Assembly (NCBI GenBank): GCA_018816865.1
Contig: JAHIUW010000032.1
Location: 62,001-126,000, forward strand
DNA: 64,000 nucleotides
Reading direction: 5' to 3'
Origin: Pseudomonadota bacterium
GTDB lineage: Bacteria > Desulfobacterota > Desulfovibrionia > Desulfovibrionales > Desulfovibrionaceae
Shown here: piece after piece, positions 5,988 through 14,100 of the stretch
How positions within the stretch are numbered: position 1 is the first letter of the stretch
How the letters are laid out: every line of letters starts with the position of its first letter
Translations under genes and position numbers: made by a program
The notes under the pieces: model-generated
What the model was told of the DNA's origin: nothing
The model's database searches: none
What the model saw: the letters and a program-made list of their open reading frames with translations, nothing else

Positions 5988-7996
5988 GCACACTTTCCAG
6001 ACACACCACCGCAGTGCTGCTCAGCCTGCTGGCCCTTTGCGCTCCCGGCCTCGCCCAAGCCGGTGACTCGCCCCTGCAACTCGACCCCATGGTGGTCACG
6101 GCGCGCGGCGTCCAGAGTTCCTTGTCCACCATTCCGGGTTCGGTGGGCATCGTGAATGAAAAGGAGATCGAACTGGCCCCCAAATCTAGCCTTGCCGATG
6201 CGGCCTCGCGCATCCCGGGTGTGGCCCGCACGGGCGAGTCTCCCTGGGGCCAGTCCCTGAATATCCGCGGTTTCACAGGCTCATCCATCATCTTTCTGAT
6301 CGACGGCAAGCGGGTCAACACCTCTCAGGATCTCAACGCCCAGATGGGCTTCGTGATGCCCCTGGATATCGAGCGCATCGAGGTCCTCAAGGGGCCGGTC
6401 AGCGCCCTGTACGGCACGGGCTCCATTGGCGGAGTGGTCAACGTGATCACCAAGAAAGGAGAGTTCACGACCAGCGACCAGATCCATGGGGAGCTGTCGC
6501 AGTCCTATTCGACCAACACCGAGGGCGGCGACACCTACGCCCGGACGACCTTCAACCAGGAAAACCTCTGGCTCCAGCTGTCCGGGGCCTTGAGGAGCCA
6601 TGGAGACTACACCGGTGGCGACGGCACTGAGATCCCCAACAGCCAATACGAGGACAAGCAGTTCCGCCTGGCCTCGGGCCTGCGCTGGTCCAACGCCCTC
6701 ATGAGCGAGGTCCAAATTCTGATCAGCGAGGCCAACGACATCGGTCTGCCGGGCGGCACTTCGACCATGCCCGCCGAAGCCAAGGTCAGCTATCCACGCA
6801 CGAGCAACGTCATGATCTCCCTGGACAACACCTGGGAGGTGAATGGAGACCAGCTGCAGCAACTCGAGTTGGACGCCTACTACATGAAGAACGACCGCAG
6901 GGTGCGCATCAAACAGATCGCCAATCCGGCCATCAACATGATCCGGCCCGGTGCCGACCACGAGACCTGGGGCGGAAAACTCCAAGGCCTGTTCTGGCTG
7001 GGTGATCACAGCCTGGTTGCCGGGGCCGATGCCTGGAACTGGCACATGGTATCCTGGAGGACCAAATTCCTGGCCTCGGGCGCAACCATCACCGACAGCC
7101 CAACCCCTAACACCACCATGACCTCAAGTGGCGTTTTTGTGGAAGACGACTGGGGCCTTGCCGAGGATTGGAACCTGAATCTGGGAGCACGGCTGGACAG
7201 CGTACGCATCGCCAACGGCGAGACCGCCACCATCGACGAAGGCACGACCCAAGACACGGGCTGGAACGTCCATGCGGGACTCGTCTGGCGCTTTGCCGAG
7301 GGCTGGAGCCAGAACCTGATCGCAGCCTCCAGCTACCGCGTGGCGGACATCATGGAACGCTTCAAGAACATCAACCTGGGCAGTGGCATCATCCTGTCTG
7401 GCAATCCTGACCTCGATCCGGAGCAATCCCTGCACCTGGAGTACGGACTGCGTTTCGCACAGCAAGAATTCTCGGCCTCGGGCTGCCTGTTCATGGACAG
7501 CGTCGAGAATTTCATCACCGAGGAGCAGGTCTCAAGCACCAGCATCCTCGTAAAGAACGTGGGCCGCGCCCGCCTCTATGGTGCCGAAGGCGAGGCCAGT
7601 TGGCGGTTCAGGCCCAACTGGAGCCTGTATGGCAACGCCGCCTGGCTGACCGGCAAAGACGAAGGCGAGGACGAGCCCCTGCCAGCCGTCCCGCCCCTCA
7701 ACGGTCTTGTCGGACTGCGCTTCGAGCACCCCAATGGATTCTGGACCCGGGCGGAAGGCCAATGGGCCGCGGGCAAGCATGTCGTCCCCCAAGGCACAGA
7801 CCCCGTTCCGGGCTGGGCCACGGCCAACCTTGCCCTGGGATTCGAAATCCAGGACAAGGCCCTGCACCACAGTCTCAGCTTGAGTCTGAACAACCTCTTT
7901 GACCGGCGCTACGTCAACTACCTGGCCAATGCCCGGGGCATCGAGCTGCTGGAACGCGGATTCAACGCCGAACTCGCCTACAGCCTGAAATTCTAG
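5978..7996 (+). CDS. TonB-dependent outer-membrane receptor
   Basis: Protein of 672 residues: a signal peptide (about 1-28, cleavage after AQA), a TonB-box-like segment DPMVVTARG, a plug domain (about 45-160, with LNIRGFTGSSIIFLIDGKRV and LKGPVSALYGTGSIGGVVNVI), and a 22-strand-type beta-barrel ending in the aromatic C-terminus AELAYSLKF. Such receptors move scarce ligands across the outer membrane using TonB-ExbBD energy. The plug resembles cobalamin/siderophore receptors, but the substrate cannot be read from sequence. The gene is followed 5 bp later by an ABC importer, so receptor and importer probably share a ligand. It overlaps the TM1266-like gene by 10 bp. Expressed downstream of the candidate leader RNA. 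Confidence 0.9.
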   Translation: MRLSTLSRHTTAVLLSLLALCAPGLAQAGDSPLQLDPMVVTARGVQSSLSTIPGSVGIVNEKEIELAPKSSLADAASRIPGVARTGESPWGQSLNIRGFTGSSIIFLIDGKRVNTSQDLNAQMGFVMPLDIERIEVLKGPVSALYGTGSIGGVVNVITKKGEFTTSDQIHGELSQSYSTNTEGGDTYARTTFNQENLWLQLSGALRSHGDYTGGDGTEIPNSQYEDKQFRLASGLRWSNALMSEVQILISEANDIGLPGGTSTMPAEAKVSYPRTSNVMISLDNTWEVNGDQLQQLELDAYYMKNDRRVRIKQIANPAINMIRPGADHETWGGKLQGLFWLGDHSLVAGADAWNWHMVSWRTKFLASGATITDSPTPNTTMTSSGVFVEDDWGLAEDWNLNLGARLDSVRIANGETATIDEGTTQDTGWNVHAGLVWRFAEGWSQNLIAASSYRVADIMERFKNINLGSGIILSGNPDLDPEQSLHLEYGLRFAQQEFSASGCLFMDSVENFITEEQVSSTSILVKNVGRARLYGAEGEASWRFRPNWSLYGNAAWLTGKDEGEDEPLPAVPPLNGLVGLRFEHPNGFWTRAEGQWAAGKHVVPQGTDPVPGWATANLALGFEIQDKALHHSLSLSLNNLFDRRYVNYLANARGIELLERGFNAELAYSLKF

Positions 7997-8001
7997 GACT
8001 C

Positions 8002-9000
8002 ATGATGAAAAAGAAACCGTTGATCACCCTGATTCTGCTCGTGCTGGGCTGCGCGGCCCTGGCCCTTGTTCTGGAACGATCCGGGGCCGGGGCCAATCCG
8101 CAACAGACGGCCCCGGGCCTGAGCTTCTACACCACGGGGGGGGCGACCACTCCCCAAATGCCGTTCTGGAAGGCCGTGGCCGACGGAACGTTGCCCGAAC
8201 TCGAGCACTTGGATGTCCATTACTGGAAGAACCTCGACGATCTGCGGGGCCTGATGCTGACCGGCAAGGGCGATCTGTGGCTGGGGCATGTCGAGGGCTT
8301 TGCCCAGGCCGCCATGCGCGGTGCACCGGTGCGCCTGCTGGCCGTCACGGGCTGGCGCAAGTTCAGCATCCTGGCCCGCGATCCGCAGATCAGAACCGTC
8401 GCCGACCTGCTGCATAGCCCCCCCGGGACCCGACTGGCCGTGACCCCTCCCCAGTCCCCGGCGGTCTCCATCCTGCGGGAGCTGGAGCAATATGGCCTGC
8501 CCCGGTTCGAGTACATCCCCCACGAGCCACGACAACTGACCCTGGAAGCCCTGCAAGGCGGCCCGGACCTCATCCTGGTGCCGGAACCGTTGACCACGGT
8601 CCTGCTGAACAAGGTCCCCGAACTGCATGTCGTGGCCCAGGTGGAGAAACTCTATGGCCGCTTCACCGGGCGGGAGCCCCTGCTGCCCATTGCGGGGATC
8701 GCCGTCAACGAACGGCTGGCGCGGGAACGACCCCAACTTGTGCTCAAGCTCCAGCAAGCCTTACTCCGGGCCGGAACAGAGCTGGCCGGGGACCCGGAAG
8801 CCGGAATCCAGACCCTGCCCGAAGAGTTCGGACGCTTCATCGGGCGGGACACGATTCGCGACTCCCTGGCGCGGGACCTCATCCTGGTGCGCCCCGCCGG
8901 GGAGTGCCGCGAGCTCGTGATTCAGTATCTGGCCCTGGTCCTGGCCCCCCATGGCGGAGCGGACGTCGGCAAGCTGCCCGACGATTTTTTCTGGCAATGA
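8002..9000 (+). CDS. ABC transporter substrate-binding protein (NitT/TauT/THI5-like)
   Basis: Protein of 332 residues with an N-terminal hydrophobic segment (about 6-24, LGCAALAL, possibly a lipoprotein box around Cys17). The remainder is a type-2 periplasmic binding fold of the NMT1/THI5 and SsuA group, with segments such as GKGDLWLGHVEGFAQAA and LLAVTGWRKF. Members bind nitrate, taurine, sulfonates, thiamine precursors and similar ligands; the ligand here is not evident. ATGs at 8002 and 8005 are both possible; AGGA lies just upstream. The stop overlaps the permease start (ATGA). Pairing with a TonB receptor suggests a bulky or scarce nutrient, unlike classical nitrate or taurine uptake. 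Confidence 0.8.
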   Translation: MMKKKPLITLILLVLGCAALALVLERSGAGANPQQTAPGLSFYTTGGATTPQMPFWKAVADGTLPELEHLDVHYWKNLDDLRGLMLTGKGDLWLGHVEGFAQAAMRGAPVRLLAVTGWRKFSILARDPQIRTVADLLHSPPGTRLAVTPPQSPAVSILRELEQYGLPRFEYIPHEPRQLTLEALQGGPDLILVPEPLTTVLLNKVPELHVVAQVEKLYGRFTGREPLLPIAGIAVNERLARERPQLVLKLQQALLRAGTELAGDPEAGIQTLPEEFGRFIGRDTIRDSLARDLILVRPAGECRELVIQYLALVLAPHGGADVGKLPDDFFWQ

Positions 9001-9758
9001 CCAGACGTCTGGCTCCTTACGCCTTCTCCCTGGGCCTGCTGCTGGCGGTCTGGACAATGGGCAGCTGGCTGGCCGGTCCGATGCTGGTCCCCGGGCCAGG
9101 GCAGGTCTTCCCTGAGCTGTGGCGACTGTGCCAGGACCCGGAGTCCTGGCGGATGGTGGGCCTGACCCTGTTCCGGGGGACATGCGGTCTGGTCCTGGCC
9201 CTGGTCGCCGCCCTGGTCCTGGCCATCCCGGCCGGGATGTTTCCCGGACTCCTGCGACTGGTAGGTCCGTTGGTGGCAGCCATGCAATCCTGCCCGCCCG
9301 TGCTCTGGATCAGCCTGGTGCTCGTCTGGGCCGGAACGGGCTCCGTCGTGCCGGTGACGGCGGTGTTCGCCTCCATCTTCCCGCTGCTGTTCGTCAACAT
9401 CGCCCAAGGTTGCCTATCCGTGGACCGACGGCTGCTGGCCATGGCCCGGTGCTATCGGGTGCCAGGATCGAGACGGCTGACCCGGATCATCCTACCCGGG
9501 CTGGCCCCGTACCTGCTGGCGGGCCTGGCCTATGCCCTGGCCGCCACCTGGAAGGTCGCCGCCGTGGCGGAATATCTGGGAACCGGGGATGGCATCGGGG
9601 CCCACATCTATTGGGCTTACCGCATGCTGGAAATCCCACGCCTGTTCGCCTGGGCCCTGATCCTGGTGATCATCGGCGTGGTGTTGGAGATCTGCCTCGT
9701 CGCCCGTCTGCGCAGGCTTGCGCAACGTTTCAACTCCAGCATCAAGGACAGCCCATGA
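8997..9758 (+). CDS. ABC transporter permease (NitT/TauT family)
   Basis: Protein of 253 residues with about six membrane spans and the BPD-type permease coupling (EAA-like) loop around ARCYRVPGSRRLTRIILPGLAPYLLAG. The start is the ATG at 8997-8999 overlapping the TGA of the binding-protein gene; the longer in-frame extension upstream lies in that gene and is rejected. It would form the inner-membrane channel as a homodimer with the ATPase encoded next, whose start overlaps this stop. Tight ATGA junctions through all three ABC genes indicate balanced co-translation. Confidence 0.85.
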   Translation: MTRRLAPYAFSLGLLLAVWTMGSWLAGPMLVPGPGQVFPELWRLCQDPESWRMVGLTLFRGTCGLVLALVAALVLAIPAGMFPGLLRLVGPLVAAMQSCPPVLWISLVLVWAGTGSVVPVTAVFASIFPLLFVNIAQGCLSVDRRLLAMARCYRVPGSRRLTRIILPGLAPYLLAGLAYALAATWKVAAVAEYLGTGDGIGAHIYWAYRMLEIPRLFAWALILVIIGVVLEICLVARLRRLAQRFNSSIKDSP

Positions 9759-10339
9759 TCCAGCTGCATCAGGTCGGCAAACACTTCGGCGGGGTCGAGG
9801 TGTTGCCTCCCACCAGCCTTTGCGTCTACGCGGGCGAATGTCTGTGCCTGACAGGCCCCTCGGGCTGCGGCAAGACCACCTTGCTGGAGATTGCGGCGGG
9901 ACTGATCCAGTCCGACGGCGGCGGTCGGGTCGAACTGGGCTCCGAGCGCGTAGCCTGCGCCTTTCAGGACGACGTGCTCATCCCCTGGCTGGATGCGCAA
10001 GCCAACATCACCTTTGCCCTGCCCGGAAAAGCCAGAGGCCATGCCGATACCGCCCACCACTGGCTGCAACGCTTCGGTCTGGCCCCCATAAGCATGCCCC
10101 CGGCCATGAGCGGCGGCATGCGGCGCAGGCTGAACTTGGCCCGAGCCTTTGCCAGCGGACCGCAGGTCCTCTTCCTGGACGAACCCTTCGCGTTCCTAGA
10201 CCCGGGATGGCAAACCGTGCTCGCCGCCCTTCTCCATGAAGCACTGGACAAGGGCACGGCCATCCTGATGGTCAGCCACCAACTGCGCGTCCTGGAGCAG
10301 TCCTTGCCCGGACTGGAATATCGCTACCTGGAACCCTAG
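9755..10339 (+). CDS. ABC transporter ATP-binding protein (short form)
   Basis: Protein of 194 residues, shorter than the usual 240-260 of NitT/TauT ATPases, yet all nucleotide-binding motifs are present: Walker A GPSGCGKTT, Q-loop FQDDVLIPWL, signature MSGGMRRRLNLARA, Walker B VLFLDEPFAFLD and the switch histidine in VSHQLRVL. The shortening comes from a trimmed C-terminus and compact loops, not loss of the catalytic core. It starts at ATG 9755, overlapping the permease stop, and ends before a strong bidirectional terminator. It powers the importer encoded by the two genes before it. Confidence 0.88.
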   Translation: MIQLHQVGKHFGGVEVLPPTSLCVYAGECLCLTGPSGCGKTTLLEIAAGLIQSDGGGRVELGSERVACAFQDDVLIPWLDAQANITFALPGKARGHADTAHHWLQRFGLAPISMPPAMSGGMRRRLNLARAFASGPQVLFLDEPFAFLDPGWQTVLAALLHEALDKGTAILMVSHQLRVLEQSLPGLEYRYLEP

Positions 10340-10420
10340 GGGCAGAACGCTCCCCGGTCCGGGTGAACCCAAAGCACGGCCCGAGAAACAACCCTGTTTT
10401 TCACTTTCGCCTGACGCAAA

Positions 10421-10448
10421 CAAAGGCCCGGCATTAGCCGGGCCTTTG
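10421..10448. terminator. Bidirectional terminator, 12-bp perfect stem
   Basis: CAAAGGCCCGGC (10421-10432), loop ATTA, and a perfect complement (10437-10448) lie between the convergent ABC operon and thrC. The CAAA/TTTG ends give short U-tracts in both directions. Confidence 0.85.
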
Positions 10449-10500
10449 TCCGTTGAATCCAAATTTCTCTCGTTATCCTTCTCTCACTCTGCTTCTCATC

Positions 10501-11952
10501 CTAGCGGGCCTTGAGGCCCAACTTGCGCACCACGGCCTGGGCCGCATCCACGGTGTATTCCTCGGGGGTCAGGCGCTGTTTCTCGGCGGCCTCGATAACC
10601 AACGAGGGACGGTTGGCCAGCTCCGGCTTGGGGCTGATGCCGTACTCGGGCGGAAAGCTGTTCTCAAAATACATCTCCTGGAAGCCGATGAACTTGAGCA
10701 TGTGCGCCGTGGCGTCCAGGATGGCCAGTTCGTCGGACCGGATGAGGCCCAATTCGCGGGCCTTGACCAGACCGGCCAGACACTCGCCGCCCTGGGTACA
10801 GGAGATGTGACCGTGCCTGTTGGCGGTGAGCATGCCCTCGATCACTTGCTGCTCCGTGACCTGAACCACGTTGAAGGCCTCGTCCCCGGCTATGGCCGTG
10901 TACTTGTCGGCAAAATACTTCACGCGCGGGAAGGACACAGGATTGCCGATCATGGCAGCTTGGGCCACGGACGGGGTCACGCCCACAGCCTCGAATTTGC
11001 GGCTCTCGACGGGCTGGTCGTAGTAGCGGAACACCGGGTCCGCATGGTGGGACTGCACACCGAAGATGCGCGGCAGGCCGTCGATGGCCCCCAGTTCGTA
11101 CAACTTCAGGAAGCCGCTCATGATGGCCGTGATATTGCCCGCATTGCCGATGGGCACGAACACGCACTTGCCCGACAGGTCCCAGTCGTACCACTGGGCG
11201 ACCTCGAAGGCGTAGGACTCCTGGCCCAGGATGCGCCAGGCGTTCTTGGAATTGAGCAGGGCCACCTGATAATTGTCCGCCAGATACTCGACCACCTTCA
11301 TGCAGTCGTCGAACACCCCGGGAACCTCCAGCACCACGGCTCCGCTGCCCAGGGGCTGGGCCAGCTGCTGCGGGGTGACCTTGCCCTGGGGCAGGATCAC
11401 CGCGCTCTTGATGCGCCCGCCCACATAGGCCGCGTACAGCGCGGCGGCGGCGGAGGTGTCGCCCGTGGAAGCGCACACGGCCAGGATCTCGTCCAGGTCC
11501 TGGGTACGGATCAGGGACTTCAAAAAGCTGAAGGCGCAGGCCATGCCCCGATCCTTGAAGGAGGCCGAGGGGTTCTGGCCGTCGTTCTTGAAGGCCAGAC
11601 GCTGACCGCCCATGAGCTCCTGCAACCTGGGGCTGGCGTCGATGATCGGGGTCTGCCCCTCGCCCAGATAAACGATGTCCTCGGGCTCCACCACCGGAGC
11701 CATGAGCTCGTAGAAGCGGAAAACGCCGCGCAGGGCGCTGTCCTTGGAACGCATCCGGGCGTCGAAGGTCTCGCGCCAGGTCTTGCCCGGGGCTTCCTTC
11801 AGGATATCGAAATTGTTGTCGCGCAGCAGAAACACATCCCCGCACTTGGGGCAGGTGTAGTGCAGTTCGTCGATGCCATAGACCGCGTTGCAGCCCAGAC
11901 AGAAATATTCCATGCGGCCACGGTAGGCCGGAAACGCGCTCGATGGTGACAT
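10501..11952 (-). CDS. thrC: Threonine synthase with N-terminal zinc ribbon
   Basis: Protein of 483 residues. A four-cysteine ribbon (C18, C21, C34, C37) precedes a fold-type II PLP domain. The Schiff-base lysine is K133 in NPSASFKDRG, and the phosphate-binding Gly loop is PIGNAGN. The enzyme converts O-phospho-L-homoserine to L-threonine plus phosphate. Length and SASFKDRG motif fit ThrC better than the related cysteate/threonine synthase-like PLP enzymes. ATG 11952 is chosen because GAGGA lies seven bases upstream. Monocistronic, ending at the shared hairpin. Confidence 0.9.
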   Translation of the reverse strand: MSPSSAFPAYRGRMEYFCLGCNAVYGIDELHYTCPKCGDVFLLRDNNFDILKEAPGKTWRETFDARMRSKDSALRGVFRFYELMAPVVEPEDIVYLGEGQTPIIDASPRLQELMGGQRLAFKNDGQNPSASFKDRGMACAFSFLKSLIRTQDLDEILAVCASTGDTSAAAALYAAYVGGRIKSAVILPQGKVTPQQLAQPLGSGAVVLEVPGVFDDCMKVVEYLADNYQVALLNSKNAWRILGQESYAFEVAQWYDWDLSGKCVFVPIGNAGNITAIMSGFLKLYELGAIDGLPRIFGVQSHHADPVFRYYDQPVESRKFEAVGVTPSVAQAAMIGNPVSFPRVKYFADKYTAIAGDEAFNVVQVTEQQVIEGMLTANRHGHISCTQGGECLAGLVKARELGLIRSDELAILDATAHMLKFIGFQEMYFENSFPPEYGISPKPELANRPSLVIEAAEKQRLTPEEYTVDAAQAVVRKLGLKAR

Positions 11953-12250
11953 GTCGTATCCTCTATCTAATCCTGTTGGGAATAAGGTGATGCTGGCATC
12001 AACCTAGAAAAGATGCGGCTGGGCTGGCAAGCCTTGTTTCTCTTCCGCCTAGCAAGCCGTGCTTCTTAACCGTGCCGTTCAGAATGCGTCAGATGGAAGG
12101 CACGAAAAAAGTTCAAGCTCGCCGCATATTCTGTATATGTAAGAGTTTGAACTTTATGAAGTACACCTCGGGTGTAAGTTCCTTTGTAGGCTCGAGGACT
12201 CGCCAACAATCACTTAACGCTCCAGATGGCGTATTATGGACGGCACGGAA
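11953..12250. other. Intergenic region upstream of thrC
   Basis: About 298 bp with no credible reading frame. It should contain the thrC promoter. A small perfect hairpin, TACACC-TCG-GGTGTA (12162-12176), lies downstream of the DUF456 gene on the minus strand and might help end that transcript, although it lacks a T-tract. Nothing else is recognisable. Confidence 0.4.
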
Positions 12251-12760
12251 TCAGCCCCAGATGGCGGAAACGCTGAAGGACAGAATCACGCCGCCCAGCC
12301 CCGCCTTGACCGTCAATCCGAAGAACTTGCCCCACATGGCACCCCAAGCCGCGGCGCGGGCTTCGCCAAAGGAGCGGCCCATGAGCGTCTCCACCAGCAG
12401 GCAACCGCCATAGGCCCCGATGAGCGCCCCGGGCAGTGCGCCGATGCCGAACAGAAAACCCGCACCCACAATGGCCCCGATGATGGCGCCCAGGATGCCG
12501 CCGAAATTGCCCTTGTTCGAGGCCCCGTATTTCTTGGACCCCTTGAGCTGAATCACGAACTCCAGGACCTCGGCCACCACGGCCAGGGCCACAAGGCCAC
12601 TGAAACCGACCCAGGTCAGGGACATCTCGGGATGCAGGGCCTTCCAGCCTGCCACCAGGGCCAGAAGCACCCAGTTGGCGGGCAGGCTGAAGACATGCAG
12701 TCCCAGCACCCCGAAGCAAACGATGATGTATAATCCTGCCCATATCTGGCCAAAATCCAT
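12251..12760 (-). CDS. DUF456-family membrane protein
   Basis: Protein of 169 residues, largely hydrophobic, with about four to five membrane segments and Gly-rich helices (GGILGAIIGAIVGAGFLFGIGALPGA in the middle, given here as residues about 85-110). Glycine zippers of this kind with conserved PANW and GAxxGA motifs are the hallmark of DUF456, an inner-membrane family of unknown function. The gene lies 3 bp after a phenylacetate-CoA ligase-type gene on the same strand and is probably co-transcribed with it. Function unknown. Confidence 0.8.
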   Translation of the reverse strand: MDFGQIWAGLYIIVCFGVLGLHVFSLPANWVLLALVAGWKALHPEMSLTWVGFSGLVALAVVAEVLEFVIQLKGSKKYGASNKGNFGGILGAIIGAIVGAGFLFGIGALPGALIGAYGGCLLVETLMGRSFGEARAAAWGAMWGKFFGLTVKAGLGGVILSFSVSAIWG

Positions 12761-12763
12761 GGT

Positions 12764-14068
12764 CTAGTCCTCCTGATTCCTCAGATCCACCACACGCTGC
12801 GCCTTGCCCTCGCTCTTGGGCAGGCTGTCGCTCTGTACCAGATCGACCCGGGGGGTGACCAGAATCTCGTTGCACAGCTGGGACTGGATCTTCTTCTGCA
12901 AGCCCTTCAGGACGCGCATGTCCTCTTCGAAGAACTCTTCCTTGATCTCCACGCGCACGCGAATCTGATCGATGAAGCCTTCCTTCTCGAGCACGATCTG
13001 ATAGTTCTCGCCCACCTCGGGCAGAGCCATGAGCACCTGTTCAATCTGCAGGGGATAGATGTTCACGCCCTTGATAATCATCATGTCGTCGGCGCGGCCA
13101 GCGATGCGGTCCAGACGGCGATGGGCACGTCCACACGGGCAGACGCCCGGGATGAAGCGGCAAATATCCTTGGTGCGGTAGCGCAGGATGGGCATGCCCT
13201 CGCGGGTCAGGGTGGTCATGAACACCTCGCCCAGTTCGCCCTCTTTCACGGGTTCCAGGGTCTCGGAGTCCAGGATCTCCACAAAGAAGGCATCCTCCCA
13301 GACATGCATCCCGGCCTGGTGGACACACTCGAAGGCCACGCCCGGACCGTTCATCTCGGACAGACCGTAGGAGTTGTAAGCCTTAAGGTTCAGCATCTCC
13401 TCGATCTTGCGACGGATTTCCTCGGAGTGCGGCTCCGCGCCGATGAGTGCGATGCTGGGCGGGAAATCGGAAGGGCTGATGCCCGCGGCATCCAGAGCCC
13501 CGGCAAAATACAGGGCGTAGGACGGGATGATGTGCAGCACGTCCACGGCAAAGTCCTGAATCAATTTGATCTGGCGCTTGGTGTTGCCCGCGCCTGCGGG
13601 GATGGTCAGACAGCCCAGACGCTCGGCCCCGTAATGGATGCCCAGACCGCCTGTGAACAAGCCGTAACCCGACATGTTCTGGAAGCGGTGTTCCCTGCGT
13701 ACGCCTGCGGCGTGCATGCTGCGGGCCATCAGGTCCGCCCAGGTGTTCAGGTCGTTCTGGGTGTAGAAGATGACCGTGGGCGTACCCGTGGTGCCCGAGG
13801 ATGCATGCAGGCGCACGATGTCATCCGTGGAGCAGGTCAAAAGGCCATAGGGGTAGTTGTCGCGCAGGTCTTGCTTGGTGGTCACGGGCAGGCGGCGGAT
13901 ATCGTCCACGCTGGTGATGGACCTGACGTTGAAGCCCTTGAGCTTCTCGCCATAATACGGGGAGCGCATAGCGCGCTCCACGGTATTCCTGAGACGAACA
14001 GTTTGTAGATTATCGATTTCTTCGCGAGACAGCGCTTCTGCAGAGTCGAAGTACACGATGGGCTCCAA
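12764..14068 (-). CDS. Phenylacetate-CoA ligase family (AMP-forming) enzyme
   Basis: Protein of 434 residues of the PaaK branch of adenylate-forming enzymes. The AMP-binding P-loop is LHASSGTTGTPT (about 88-99), followed by YNSYGLSEMNGPG, LRYRTKDI and a C-terminal swivel domain with GVNIYPLQIEQVL. Family members activate phenylacetate or other aryl acids with ATP and CoA. In sulfate reducers several paralogues occur, some tied to aromatic amino acid or arylacetate metabolism such as indolepyruvate ferredoxin oxidoreductase products (knowledge, not visible here). The exact acid is uncertain. It is followed by DUF456 and preceded by dnaB on the same strand. Confidence 0.85.
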   Translation of the reverse strand: MEPIVYFDSAEALSREEIDNLQTVRLRNTVERAMRSPYYGEKLKGFNVRSITSVDDIRRLPVTTKQDLRDNYPYGLLTCSTDDIVRLHASSGTTGTPTVIFYTQNDLNTWADLMARSMHAAGVRREHRFQNMSGYGLFTGGLGIHYGAERLGCLTIPAGAGNTKRQIKLIQDFAVDVLHIIPSYALYFAGALDAAGISPSDFPPSIALIGAEPHSEEIRRKIEEMLNLKAYNSYGLSEMNGPGVAFECVHQAGMHVWEDAFFVEILDSETLEPVKEGELGEVFMTTLTREGMPILRYRTKDICRFIPGVCPCGRAHRRLDRIAGRADDMMIIKGVNIYPLQIEQVLMALPEVGENYQIVLEKEGFIDQIRVRVEIKEEFFEEDMRVLKGLQKKIQSQLCNEILVTPRVDLVQSDSLPKSEGKAQRVVDLRNQED

Positions 14069-14100
14069 AATGTCTGTGGTGATGACGAAGGGTGCAGACC

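Noticed and set aside
10453-11949. 498-residue open frame on the plus strand
   Set aside because: It is the antisense shadow of thrC in G+C-rich DNA: low-complexity Gly/His/Val composition, no domain, no ribosome binding site.
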